The notes beneath the pieces are model-generated. The model saw nothing but the letters and a program-made list of their open reading frames with translations. It was not told the DNA's origin and did no database searches. From the NCBI GenBank assembly GCA_947499145.1, contig CANMNB010000008.1:248001-312000 (forward strand): a stretch of 64,000 nucleotides of DNA. The letters are read 5' to 3'. Below, in pieces: positions 43,209 to 51,807 of this stretch. Position 1 is the stretch's first letter. Each line of letters starts with the position of its first letter. This stretch comes from an uncultured Arachnia sp. (GTDB taxonomy: Bacteria > Actinomycetota > Actinomycetes > Propionibacteriales > Propionibacteriaceae). A program made the translations under genes and the position numbers.

Positions 43209-45107
43209 ATGCACGCTCCATCAGTCAAGCGGACTGCCATCCCAGGGCTGCTCATCGTGGACCTGGGATCGCAGTACAACGATGCTGGCTGGTTCAAGGA
43301 GAACTGGCATCGGGAGAAGATGCTCGCCCTGGGCGTGCCCGACTTCAGTCCCGTCCAACACAACGTCACCCACGTCGAGTCGCGGGGAACAACCCGCGGC
43401 TTCCTAGCGGAACCGTGGGACCGGTTGGTGAGCCTGACGAGCGGGCGCATGTTCGGTGCTTGGATCGACCTGCGCAAGGGCGACGCCTACGGCCGGGTCG
43501 TCACCCACGAAGTCTCCCCCTCGAGCGCCGTCTTCGTGCCGCATGGGGTGGCCTCGGCACACCAGACGCTGGAGGACCACACCTCGTTCTCGCAACTGAT
43601 GTCGCACCATTGGACGGCCAGCGCACGGACACGTTTCTCGACAGTGAACCCGTTCGATCCGGCACTGCGGATCGAATGGCCCATCCCGCGGGAGAACGCC
43701 CTGACGGCAGCGAATCTCGCCCACCTGCCGCTGTTGCGGGACGCCACCCCGGTGGAACCTCGCGGTGTCCTGGTGGTCGGAAGCGAGACTGCACTGGGCC
43801 GCGCCCTGACACGCCAGTGGCCCGACGCCGTCGGCGTGTCCCGCGCCGACCTGAACTCCCCCGACGGCATCGACTGGTCCCGCCACCACACGCTCGTCAA
43901 CACACTGACGGGCGCAATGGAGCCGTCCGGGGGCTGGCACGACCAGGCCGAGCTCGTACGGATGTTGACCGACGTCGCCCGTCGCCACCACCAGCACTAC
44001 GTCCACCTCACCGTCGACCCGACCTTCAAACGCACGGCGCCGGCCCATTCCGAGGACGCTCGTCTCGCAATGGCGACGCCACGCGACCAGGCACTCGCGG
44101 TAGGCGAGGTGGTCGCCGCGACCGTTCCCCGGCATCTGATCATCCGCACCACGTGGCTGGTCGGCGAGGACGACCAACGGCTCAACGCCTGGCTCTCCGC
44201 TGCCCGGACCGGACAGCTGGTCCAGGCCTCCGACGGCCAGCACGGCCGCCTGACCTTCATCTCCCAGCTCGCCGCCGGTATCCGACACCTTCTGGACGGC
44301 TCGCCGTCGGGAACCTACAACCTCACGGGCGAGGGGCCCGTCTTGTCCTGGGCCGACGTCGCGCGACGGGTCTTCGAGGCGAGCGGCCGTCCCGCAACCG
44401 ACGTTCGCGGCACTTCTGGGGACCCCCAGGCACCGGGCGCCGTGCTCGACATCACCAGGCTTCACAAGGATGGATTCAAGCCAGGCAATTCGTGGTTGCT
44501 CCTCGACGACTATCTCCGGGCGGATTCCTCCCACGAGGCCGTCCCGACAGTCGCCACCGGCCATGCAGCGGGACCGTTCAAGGTCCTCTTCGTCTGCACC
44601 GCCAACATCTGTCGCTCGGCCTACGCCGACGTGACAGCCCGAGCCCGGCACATCCCGGGACTCGAATTCGCGTCGGCCGGCACCCACGCCCTGGTCGGAC
44701 AGCCCATGGACCCGCCCATCGGCGCCTGCGTCCGCCACCACGGGCAGCCCGACACCCACCGCGCCCAGCAGCTCAACCGGAAGCTGGTCGAGGAAGCCGA
44801 CCTGGTCCTCACCATGGCGCAGGAGCACCGACGCTACATCCTCGATGAGTGGCCGTCGCTCGGCCGCAAGGCCTTCGTCATCGGACACGCGGCGCGCGAG
44901 ATGGCATCGCTGCCGGCCGACGTGACCCTCGACGGGTTGGCGTCCTACCTGTGGCGGCACCGCACGCTCAACCGGGGTGACGACGTCCCCGACCCGTACA
45001 ATCGGGGACCGGAGGCGGCTGCCTCCGCCACCCGGCTGATCGACGAGCACCTCGAGGTCATCCTCGGAGCCCTCGCCTCCCTGGTCCAGCGATCGGAGCA
45101 CCCATGA
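43209..45107 (+). CDS. Triple fusion: RmlC-like + RmlD-like + low-molecular-weight protein tyrosine phosphatase
   Basis: 632 residues. (1) Residues 1-150: dTDP-sugar epimerase-like cupin (HVESRGTTRGFLAEPWDRLVSL, FGAWIDLRKGDAYG, ALRIEWPI). The catalytic His of the RGxH motif is Leu. (2) About 183-430: RmlD-like reductase (VLVVGSETALGRAL, HLIIRTTWLVGEDD, GTYNLTGEGPVLSWADVARRVFEASG). The YxxxK pair seems missing and the glycine loop lacks its middle Gly. (3) About 458-625: LMW-PTP with CTANICRS near 463 and general-acid DPYN near 596, both intact. GGGAGGA precedes ATG 43209. The stop overlaps the LCP gene by 4 bp. The phosphatase part probably dephosphorylates the neighbouring kinase; the sugar domains may bind nucleotide sugar without turnover. 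Confidence 0.85.
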   Translation: MHAPSVKRTAIPGLLIVDLGSQYNDAGWFKENWHREKMLALGVPDFSPVQHNVTHVESRGTTRGFLAEPWDRLVSLTSGRMFGAWIDLRKGDAYGRVVTHEVSPSSAVFVPHGVASAHQTLEDHTSFSQLMSHHWTASARTRFSTVNPFDPALRIEWPIPRENALTAANLAHLPLLRDATPVEPRGVLVVGSETALGRALTRQWPDAVGVSRADLNSPDGIDWSRHHTLVNTLTGAMEPSGGWHDQAELVRMLTDVARRHHQHYVHLTVDPTFKRTAPAHSEDARLAMATPRDQALAVGEVVAATVPRHLIIRTTWLVGEDDQRLNAWLSAARTGQLVQASDGQHGRLTFISQLAAGIRHLLDGSPSGTYNLTGEGPVLSWADVARRVFEASGRPATDVRGTSGDPQAPGAVLDITRLHKDGFKPGNSWLLLDDYLRADSSHEAVPTVATGHAAGPFKVLFVCTANICRSAYADVTARARHIPGLEFASAGTHALVGQPMDPPIGACVRHHGQPDTHRAQQLNRKLVEEADLVLTMAQEHRRYILDEWPSLGRKAFVIGHAAREMASLPADVTLDGLASYLWRHRTLNRGDDVPDPYNRGPEAAASATRLIDEHLEVILGALASLVQRSEHP

Positions 45108-46147
45108 CCGACCAGTTCTTCCGCGACGACTCGGACGACGCCTACGACGAGCCCGCCGAGCCCGCGCGTCGGTCGCCGGGTCGACGGCGCTGGCTCTGGG
45201 TGGTGCTCGCCGTGCTCGTCGCGATCGCGTTGGTCATCGTCGGGGTGCTGGGCTACTACTCGAAGGCCGCGCTCGACGGGCTGGACACCGTCAAGCGCGA
45301 TCCGACGCTGATGCCGTCGAAGACCGAGGCACGGCCCGAGCCCGTCCCCACCAAGGAGGGCGAGTCCAACCCGCCGATCAACGTCGTGCTCATGGGCACC
45401 GACGCCCGAAACCCCGACACGGAACGGGGGCGCTCCGACGTGTTGATCGTGATGCACATCCCCGGTAATCGCGAAAATGCCTACCTGGTCTCGTTCCCAC
45501 GCGACTACTGGGTGGAGATCCCCGGCCACGGCACCGCCAAGATCAACGCTGCCTACTCCTACGGCGGCCCAGCGCTGGCGGTGGAGACCCTGGAGCAGCT
45601 GCTCGACGTCCCGATGAACCACACCGCAATCATCAACTTCGAGGGCTTCATCAACGTCATCGACACCCTCGGAGGCGTGACGGTCCAGAACAAGCACGCC
45701 TCGTCGTCCGGCGGATTCAGCTTCCCGCGCGGACCTGTCGAGCTGAACGGCGAGAGCGCTCTGGTCTACGTGCGCGAGCGCTACCAGCTCCCCGAGGGCG
45801 ATTTCGACCGCACCGAGCGCCAGCGAGCTGTCATCCAGGCGATCGTCGGCAAGGTGCTCTCCGCCGAAGTGTTGACCAACCCGGCAAAGTTCCGCGACGT
45901 CGTGGCCGCGCTGGGGCCGAACTTCACCGTGGACGAGGGACTCAGCTCCACGAACCTCATCAACCTGGGGATCTCGATGCGCATCAACAGCGGTGAGGAC
46001 ATCCGGTCGTTGATGGCGCCGACGGGCGGTCTGAGCACCAGCGCCGACGGACAGTCGATCGTGCTGGTGGATGAGGCGAAGCTGGCGGAGTTGGCCGCGG
46101 CGATGCGCGAGGACCGGATGAACGAGTACTACGCCCAGAACAGCTGA
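45104..46147 (+). CDS. LytR-CpsA-Psr (LCP) family glycopolymer transferase
   Basis: 347 residues. Acidic cytoplasmic N-terminus, one membrane helix (RWLWVVLAVLVAIALVIVGVLGYY, about residues 28-51), then the LCP domain: NVVLMGTDARNPDTERGRSDVLIVMHIP, LVSFPRDYWVEIPGHGTAKINAAYSYGG, and VRERYQLPEGDFDRTERQRAVIQAI, with the usual Arg/Asp ligands for polyprenyl pyrophosphate. Attaches the polymer made by this locus to peptidoglycan. The ATGA overlap with the fusion gene indicates coupled translation. Convergent with the exported-protein gene, 7 bp between stops. Confidence 0.94.
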   Translation: MTDQFFRDDSDDAYDEPAEPARRSPGRRRWLWVVLAVLVAIALVIVGVLGYYSKAALDGLDTVKRDPTLMPSKTEARPEPVPTKEGESNPPINVVLMGTDARNPDTERGRSDVLIVMHIPGNRENAYLVSFPRDYWVEIPGHGTAKINAAYSYGGPALAVETLEQLLDVPMNHTAIINFEGFINVIDTLGGVTVQNKHASSSGGFSFPRGPVELNGESALVYVRERYQLPEGDFDRTERQRAVIQAIVGKVLSAEVLTNPAKFRDVVAALGPNFTVDEGLSSTNLINLGISMRINSGEDIRSLMAPTGGLSTSADGQSIVLVDEAKLAELAAAMREDRMNEYYAQNS

Positions 46148-46154
46148 CCGGAAC

Positions 46155-47711
46155 TCAGCAGCCCGGGCGGAGAGGATCGGCAACAGGGCTGAACCTGACA
46201 AAGACGAAGCTGTGGGAAACCCCTATTGAGACCCGCTCTGTCCAGCCGCTCCCTCGGACCCGGTACGTGGTGGGGCCGAGCTTCTCCAGTAGTGCATTCT
46301 CTGCGCTGACTTGGTCCGGAATACTGTCGCGGCAGACGTGCTCCGCCAGATCCACCGTGGCTTCCCACGGGACGGGCCAAGGGGAGCTGCTCGTAATGGT
46401 GATGGTCAACGCAGCCGAGTAGCGGTTAGTGTTCAACCCATCCACCTCCACCTGTGGCGGATCGTACAGCGTGGCGTCAAGAGGAGGTGTCGCGGCGGAG
46501 TTTGTGCAGTACTGGAACGTTGTCTCTTGCCCCGGCCGGAGTGTGGCATTCCAATCCACACCCCCGACAGCCCATCGACCGGACGAGGCGTCGAAGGAGT
46601 TCGTCACGGCACTCGTCAGGCTGACGCTCTGCGGGCCGAGGCCCCACAGGGGCGGCCGCTTCACATCAAAAACGACCTGCCACGTCAGCGGCGATGCCGT
46701 GGTATTGCGAACGTCAAACACGGCGCAGAGAGTATTGGGTTCTCCTTTCCCGTGCGGCGTGTATGTCCAACGGGAGACCAGTCCTTCGGTGATCTCGACC
46801 GGATCGAAAGCGGAACCGGCCGGGTTCGGGGTCGGGCTGGGGGAAGGCGTGGGCGTCGGGGTGGGCTCCGGCTCTGTGATGTCGAGGGAGGCACCGGCCG
46901 TGCTGACGGCATGCATGGACGGCGGCGCTGACGGCTGAAGCAGGTGCGGCTGCAGTACCGCCAGTGAGTATCCTGCCACCCGGGACGCACGCGGCAGTTC
47001 TTCCAGAACAGCACTCAGGTCGATGGTGAACCTCACTCCGTCCGTGACGCTGACCGCTTTGTCGCCTGCTTCGACGACCAGACGGATGTCATCAGCCGAC
47101 TTCATGTCGAGTGCCAGGTAGATGCGCGCACCCGACGAGGGTGCCTCATCCACCGTCACCGAGACGCTCGCCAGGCGTTGTGAGGCCTCGGCAGTCACCA
47201 GCGTGTAGTTCCCGGCGGCAGCGTCGGGATCCACGACGTCGCCGGTGAAAGCGGCGATGGTGCCGAAGACGTCACCGAGGTTGCTTCCGAGCTGGATGGC
47301 CCTGCCGTCACTGACTGCGACGGCGTGCACATTCCTGATGTCCGTGAGCTCCAGGGCGCAGTCGTCGTCGAAGGTGACGAGGAGGGGATCGGCGGTCGTC
47401 GTCGCGGTGGCGGAGGCGGTGCAACTCTGGGAGGGTCCCACGGCGGTGACTTCGATGCGCTCGCCGCTCCTCCAGTCGGCATCGACGGGGTCGATTTCGA
47501 CGTTGTGGAGTTCGAGGAAGGTGTCGGGCTCGACGTCGACGTTCCAGTCGAGCGTGACCGGAGTATCGGAGGCGACCTGGGCCGAGGCAGCCCCCAGTGA
47601 GGCGGCACTGAGGCCGCCGAGCGTGGCGGCGGAGCTGGAGACCATGCTGGCACCCAGGCCAAGCGCGACGAGGGCCACGGCGGCGCGTCGCTGGGACAGG
47701 CGCCGGGTCAT
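46155..47711 (-). CDS. Exported multi-domain protein with alternate (SipW-type) signal peptide
   Basis: 518 residues. N-terminus MTRRLSQRRAAVALVALGLGASMVSSSAATLGGLSAASLGA, the SAATLGGL...LGA pattern shared with the product of 48307-48753. Two predicted beta-rich parts are joined by a Pro/Thr/Ser linker (EPTPTPTPSPSPTPNP, about 300-316). The C-terminal part (LCAVFDVRNTTASPLTWQVVFDV, GVDWNATLRPGQETTFQYC) resembles a carbohydrate-binding or cellulose-binding Ig-like fold. AGGAG precedes ATG 47711; the longer upstream frame lacks support. Starts 2 bp after the signal peptidase gene ends. The 3' half is lower in GC than its surroundings. Function unknown; likely surface fibre or adhesin. Confidence 0.75.
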   Translation of the reverse strand: MTRRLSQRRAAVALVALGLGASMVSSSAATLGGLSAASLGAASAQVASDTPVTLDWNVDVEPDTFLELHNVEIDPVDADWRSGERIEVTAVGPSQSCTASATATTTADPLLVTFDDDCALELTDIRNVHAVAVSDGRAIQLGSNLGDVFGTIAAFTGDVVDPDAAAGNYTLVTAEASQRLASVSVTVDEAPSSGARIYLALDMKSADDIRLVVEAGDKAVSVTDGVRFTIDLSAVLEELPRASRVAGYSLAVLQPHLLQPSAPPSMHAVSTAGASLDITEPEPTPTPTPSPSPTPNPAGSAFDPVEITEGLVSRWTYTPHGKGEPNTLCAVFDVRNTTASPLTWQVVFDVKRPPLWGLGPQSVSLTSAVTNSFDASSGRWAVGGVDWNATLRPGQETTFQYCTNSAATPPLDATLYDPPQVEVDGLNTNRYSAALTITITSSSPWPVPWEATVDLAEHVCRDSIPDQVSAENALLEKLGPTTYRVRGSGWTERVSIGVSHSFVFVRFSPVADPLRPGC

Positions 47712-47713
47712 GC

Positions 47714-48295
47714 TCACTCCTCTTGTGGGTCGCTGGCTCGCCGGGCCGGCGCTGTGGTCGTCTTGCTGGGCCACACCAGGGCGAAGACGAGGAAAGCGGC
47801 TGCGGCGGCGATGATGACTTGCTGGGTTGACGAGCCCATTATCCCACCAAGGCCGGGGACGTGGGTGACCGCGCGGCCCATCACATGGTCGGGTGGAATG
47901 AGCCATGGGTCGGGCTCCGCGTTGTTGTCGCCAAGCGTGACGTAGGCCTCGCCCGACTCGGAGGTGCGGACTTCACTGATGCGGTGGATGGCTCGCCCCC
48001 CCGCCCCGGCCTGCCCGTCCGGGACCTGGAACGAGATGACATCGCCGACCTCGTAGGCGGCCTGCCGCTGAGTCACGACCAGGTCGTCGGTGACATAGGT
48101 GGGCTCCATGGAGCGGCCTTGCACGAGGGTCAGCCCGAACACACCGCCCCACACCGCTGGCCAGAGCAGCGCGACCAACGCGACGGTGACGACCCACGCG
48201 GCAGCGCGCCGGAGCGTTCCTCCGGCGCGCTGGGGCCCTTCGGCGGCAAAGCGGACGGCCCCATCATGGGCGCTCACGACCTGTGCTGCCGACAT
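47714..48295 (-). CDS. Signal peptidase I, SipW/archaeal type
   Basis: 193 residues, membrane segments near residues 30-55 and 155-180. Catalytic Ser is in VQGRSMEPTYVTDDLVV. The second catalytic residue is His, not Lys: GDVISFQVPDG...RAIHRISEV, the ER/SipW-type variant. The box LGDNNAEPDPWLIPPDHVMGRAV follows. Expected to process only the unusual signal peptides of its two neighbours. Located 11 bp after the small exported-protein gene and 2 bp before the large one. Confidence 0.9.
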   Translation of the reverse strand: MSAAQVVSAHDGAVRFAAEGPQRAGGTLRRAAAWVVTVALVALLWPAVWGGVFGLTLVQGRSMEPTYVTDDLVVTQRQAAYEVGDVISFQVPDGQAGAGGRAIHRISEVRTSESGEAYVTLGDNNAEPDPWLIPPDHVMGRAVTHVPGLGGIMGSSTQQVIIAAAAAFLVFALVWPSKTTTAPARRASDPQEE

Positions 48296-48306
48296 GGGGT
48301 TGGAGA

Positions 48307-48753
48307 TCAGTCCTCGACACTCACGGGGGCAGGAACACCGTTGATGACGACGGCCACACCCTCGAGGTCTCGAGCGTTGATGTCTGCCGCATCCAGCTCG
48401 AGAGTGAGCGAGCCGGCATCCGACCCAACAACGCCCGACGCATCACCGAGCACGTTCCTCGCTTCGCCGTAGAACGTGACGTCGTACTCGGCACCCTGAG
48501 GCAGCAACTCGTCTCCAAGCGTAGCAAGGGTGGCTCCAACAACCTGGTAAGCACCTTCCGCATACTCAGTATCGAAGGTGACCACGACGCCCTCGGTCAG
48601 AATTTCCTCCAGGTCGCCCTGTTCGGCGCCGAGGCGATCGACGTTCAGGCCGCCGAGCGTTGCGGCTGAGGCAGAGACGATGGCGAAGGTGGCAGCGGCG
48701 GCGATGATGGCGCCGACCCGACGCTTGGAGATCCTGGACTCGTTGGTGGTCAT
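48307..48753 (-). CDS. Small exported protein with alternate (SipW-type) signal peptide, TasA/camelysin-like
   Basis: 148 residues. Basic start MTTNESRISKRR, hydrophobic VGAIIAAAATFAIVSASAATLGGLNVDRLGAE, then a beta-rich mature domain of about 105 residues with no cysteines. The SAATLGGL...LGA junction recurs in the large exported protein two genes on. Size and layout fit the fibre subunit of a TasA/CalY-type matrix, but sequence similarity to those proteins is not evident by eye. AAGGAA precedes the ATG. First gene of the three-gene operon. Confidence 0.75.
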   Translation of the reverse strand: MTTNESRISKRRVGAIIAAAATFAIVSASAATLGGLNVDRLGAEQGDLEEILTEGVVVTFDTEYAEGAYQVVGATLATLGDELLPQGAEYDVTFYGEARNVLGDASGVVGSDAGSLTLELDAADINARDLEGVAVVINGVPAPVSVED

Positions 48754-49075
48754 GGCAATTCCTTGGGGGTTCGGTACGCCTACGCGTACGGCGGGTGGCT
48801 TTCGCCTGTGGTGTCTGAGTTGTTCGGCGTCCAGTTCCCTCGACGCCCTCCCGTTGACGGGCTTGGTCGATTACTACTGTCATCGAAGTTTGTTGGCGAC
48901 CGGGCGAATTTGGGCTGGGTGAAGCGCTCTCTCCATCCCGGCGACGGTACGAATGGCGCCCACAAGGTACTTTCGTGCCCAAGTTCGAGACGTTTCGCGA
49001 AATGCTCCTCAGAAGCTGGCACGGAATTCCACCCGCTATTTCACCCGCTTCACCCACCCGCGGGCACGACTGGGC
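48754..49075. promoter_or_regulatory. 322-bp region upstream of the SipW operon
   Basis: No gene is supported. Contains GTACGC-CTAC-GCGTAC (48774-48789), a 6-bp inverted repeat in the presumed leader, and, on the minus strand, three GGGTG-led direct repeats near 49030-49060 just past the luxR stop. The stretch is less GC-rich than the flanking genes. Probably holds the operon promoter; I could not pick a clear -10/-35 pair. Confidence 0.45.
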
Positions 49076-51481
49076 TCAGATCAGCCCCCGGGCACGCGCG
49101 ATGGCCACCGCACTGTCGCGGTCTCCCGCACCCAGGCGCTTGTACGCGGCCTTGGCTGTGGAACGCACGGTCTCCGTACTGACGAGGAGCCGCCTGGCGA
49201 CGTCCTTCATGGTTCCACCCTCGGCCAAGGCCTGCAGGATGTCGCGCTGCCGTGGTGTCAGGACCGTGCCGTCGGACCCGGGGCGCGATCCCTGCGAAGC
49301 CGACAGGCCGGTGTGGGCCGACGCCTTCTCCTCGAGCACGGGCGCGAGGATCCTCAGGGCGGAATCGGGAAGGACGGCGAGAGTCCCCAAGGCGCTCGTC
49401 CAGTCCTGGGAGTGGACGAGCGCGAGGACGTCGTCGGCTCGGGCGGGGTCGTCGACGAGGCAGGCGATCTTCACACCGGTGGCGACGATGCGCCAGCGGT
49501 TCGACAGCTGGTCCGAGCGGAGGGCGTGGTCGAGTTGTGCCGCGGCGGCGCCGGTGTGGCCGGCAGCGCAGTCCACGGCGGCCTGGAGAACCGCCTCGAG
49601 AGAACTCGGAACCTTGGCGCGTTCCAGAGTGCTCTTCGCATCAGCCACCATGCCGACACGAAGGAGCAACATGACGAGCACGCCGTGGAGAGGCCACCAC
49701 TCCCAGACGGGGCGACTGGCCCAGGACGCTCGCTGCAGCATGGAGGACGCCCACTGGGCCCCTGCCTCCGCGCCTCTGTCCAGCGCGATGGCGAGCGCCC
49801 GCACCGTCGATTCGTGGGGCGCCCACTCCCGGTCCGGGTCGATGAGCGCAACCGCGTCCGCCATACCGGCCTGACCGCTGTCCAGCCTGGCGTAGGACTC
49901 CGCAAGGGCGGCCAGGTCGTCCTGTGTGGGCTCCGGCGCCACCCGGCAGCGCTCCGCTTCGGCGAGATGCGCGCGGGCGACCCTCGGCAGGCCCCCATGC
50001 GAGGCCATCAGAGCAGCACGCAGGATAACCCCACGCCTCAGGCCCGAGTAGTGGTCCATCCTCGGCCCCATGTCAGCGCTGATGCGCACCGCAGCGGCGG
50101 AGCACTCTCGGGCCACCCCCATCTCCCCCAACAACAGACCCGCGTCGGTGGCTCCCACGAGCAACCCGGCAAGCAGCGCTGAGTCGTCGTCGCGGCGTCT
50201 GTCCGTCGACACACCGGAGGCTGTCTCGGTGAGCAGCCAACGGGCGACCCAGAGAAGTTGTCGCCGCGCCTCGACGAGGTTCACCGATCGACCACCACTG
50301 GCCAGGGGCTCGAACCATTCCCGCACCCTGGCCACCATGGATCCGGGCTCAGGTGCCTCCTGGGACGACAGGAGGTACCCCAGATCGAGCCAGGTCTCCG
50401 GTGTAGCGGAACCGACGCGGGGCGGACGCTCCAGGCCGTCGAGGTATCGGCGCCCGCGGGACAGATACTTCAGGCTGGGCGGGAAATGCCGCGGCCAGGA
50501 CCCGCGGACACACATCTGGTGCATCGTGCTGGCGTGCACGAGGAGGTGCATGGACGTCGACATCGTCTGGTCCACCCGCTCCCAGTCGCCCAGCGTCGCA
50601 AAGACGCGAATGCGTTCGAGGCCGGTGAGGTCGAGGGCGACGGCGTCAACGGCGTGCAGCACGTCGGCCAACCAACGGTCCGCGCCGTGGGCGTCCAGCT
50701 CGTAGCCGAGCTTTCGGAGCGCGGCAGCCAGACCGTCGGGGAAAGAGGCATAGTGACCTCCCACCACGGTCACCGCGGTGGACGACTCGCGCAGTTCCCG
50801 GACTTCCTGCACACCGACGGGTCGCTCCAGGAGACGGGTGGCGATGGCCGCGACGGTGTCCTCCCCCGCACGCCCGAGCGTCGCCTGCAGCCGGAGGAGC
50901 CGATCGCTGACGATGCGCGGCAGCAGGTCCTCGGCCCACTCACCAGCAGCCTCCTCGACGGCCACCGCGTAGCGGCGGGCATCGCCGTGAGCCACAGCGA
51001 CCAGCGCCGGCACACCCCCGGACAGGTGGATGATGGAGTGCAGCACGGCGGGATCGACGGCTTCCGGGTGGACCTCCAGGATCTCCGACTCGGTCAGTAC
51101 GAGGTCCCGGTGGCCAAACACGGCGTCGAAGGACAACAGTTCGGCCCAGTCGCAATGCTCGCGCTCAGCCGTGACGACGATACGGGCATCCAAGAGTCCC
51201 GGGTCAACGAGCAGCCGTCTCATCTCGGCGACGCCGTCCCCGTCGGCACCCTCGACGTGCAGGACCACCACGTCGCCCACACCGACCACGTCCGGGAGCG
51301 TCCCGCCGGGGAGTTGGAGGCGATGCACCATTGGCGCGTTGAGGTGCGCGGCGGCCCGGTCGACGATGCGGCGAGGAAGATAGGTTCTGGGCGCGCAGAC
51401 GAGCGCGCGTGTGATGTGGCGGAGCTGGCAAGCCAAGCGGCGGGCGACGCCATCGGTCACCGAGTGGGGGGTGGCGTGCAC
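49076..51481 (-). CDS. Large LuxR-family transcriptional regulator
   Basis: About 801 residues with a C-terminal LuxR helix-turn-helix (LTPRQRDILQALAEGGTMKDVARRLLVSTETVRSTAKAAYKRLG, about residues 738-782). The middle is alpha-helical and repeat-like, as in MalT/LAL regulators (SGLRRGVILRAALMASHGGLPRVARAHLAEAERC). No Walker A or B motif is visible, so the usual ATPase switch is missing or lost. It lies directly upstream of the SipW operon on the same strand and is the obvious candidate regulator, by position only. GTG 51481 has a credible promoter about 65 bp upstream; the exact start is uncertain. Confidence 0.82.
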   Translation of the reverse strand: MHATPHSVTDGVARRLACQLRHITRALVCAPRTYLPRRIVDRAAAHLNAPMVHRLQLPGGTLPDVVGVGDVVVLHVEGADGDGVAEMRRLLVDPGLLDARIVVTAEREHCDWAELLSFDAVFGHRDLVLTESEILEVHPEAVDPAVLHSIIHLSGGVPALVAVAHGDARRYAVAVEEAAGEWAEDLLPRIVSDRLLRLQATLGRAGEDTVAAIATRLLERPVGVQEVRELRESSTAVTVVGGHYASFPDGLAAALRKLGYELDAHGADRWLADVLHAVDAVALDLTGLERIRVFATLGDWERVDQTMSTSMHLLVHASTMHQMCVRGSWPRHFPPSLKYLSRGRRYLDGLERPPRVGSATPETWLDLGYLLSSQEAPEPGSMVARVREWFEPLASGGRSVNLVEARRQLLWVARWLLTETASGVSTDRRRDDDSALLAGLLVGATDAGLLLGEMGVARECSAAAVRISADMGPRMDHYSGLRRGVILRAALMASHGGLPRVARAHLAEAERCRVAPEPTQDDLAALAESYARLDSGQAGMADAVALIDPDREWAPHESTVRALAIALDRGAEAGAQWASSMLQRASWASRPVWEWWPLHGVLVMLLLRVGMVADAKSTLERAKVPSSLEAVLQAAVDCAAGHTGAAAAQLDHALRSDQLSNRWRIVATGVKIACLVDDPARADDVLALVHSQDWTSALGTLAVLPDSALRILAPVLEEKASAHTGLSASQGSRPGSDGTVLTPRQRDILQALAEGGTMKDVARRLLVSTETVRSTAKAAYKRLGAGDRDSAVAIARARGLI

Positions 51482-51544
51482 GGGTGTCCCACCCCCTTCG
51501 AGAAGCGCCGTGCTTCCCTGTCGCGGCGCTGAATACTATCTGGC

Positions 51545-51573
51545 ACTATGCCGTGTCGTAGACGCTCGGTCAA
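51545..51573 (-). promoter_or_regulatory. Promoter of the luxR-type gene
   Basis: Minus strand: TTGACC (51573-51568), 17-nt spacer, CATAGT (51550-51545). One of the better -35/-10 pairs in the window. Confidence 0.5.
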
Positions 51574-51620
51574 CGTTACGGATGAATATCCGGCCCAGTC
51601 AGATGGCCGTTGGGGCGGGT

Positions 51621-51650
51621 TTGGATCGTCTGCGACACGTTCGGTAAGCT
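51621..51650 (+). promoter_or_regulatory. Promoter of tRNA-Ser
   Basis: TTGGAT (51621-51626), 18-nt spacer, TAAGCT (51645-51650), 7 nt before the tRNA 5' end. Confidence 0.55.
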
Positions 51651-51657
51651 AGCCCAC

Positions 51658-51745
51658 GGAGGATTCGCCTAGAGGCCTATGGCGCTCGCTTGGAAAGCGG
51701 GTTGGGTTCACGCCCTCACGAGTTCGAATCTCGTATCCTCCGCCA
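51658..51745 (+). tRNA. tRNA-Ser (GGA), CCA encoded
   Basis: Acceptor GGAGGAT/ATCCTCC, long variable arm typical of tRNA-Ser, anticodon loop TTGGAAA (anticodon GGA), T-loop GTTCGAATC, discriminator G, then CCA. A strong terminator follows 3 bp later. No integrase gene adjoins it. Confidence 0.95.
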
Positions 51746-51748
51746 CCA

Positions 51749-51772
51749 CCCCCGCCCGTGGCGGGGGTTTTT
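51749..51772 (+). terminator. Rho-independent terminator of tRNA-Ser
   Basis: Perfect 8-bp stem CCCCCGCC/GGCGGGGG with a 3-nt loop followed by TTTTT. Confidence 0.9.
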
Positions 51773-51807
51773 GCTGGGCCCGCCCGGCAACCCGACGAGG
51801 AGCACGC

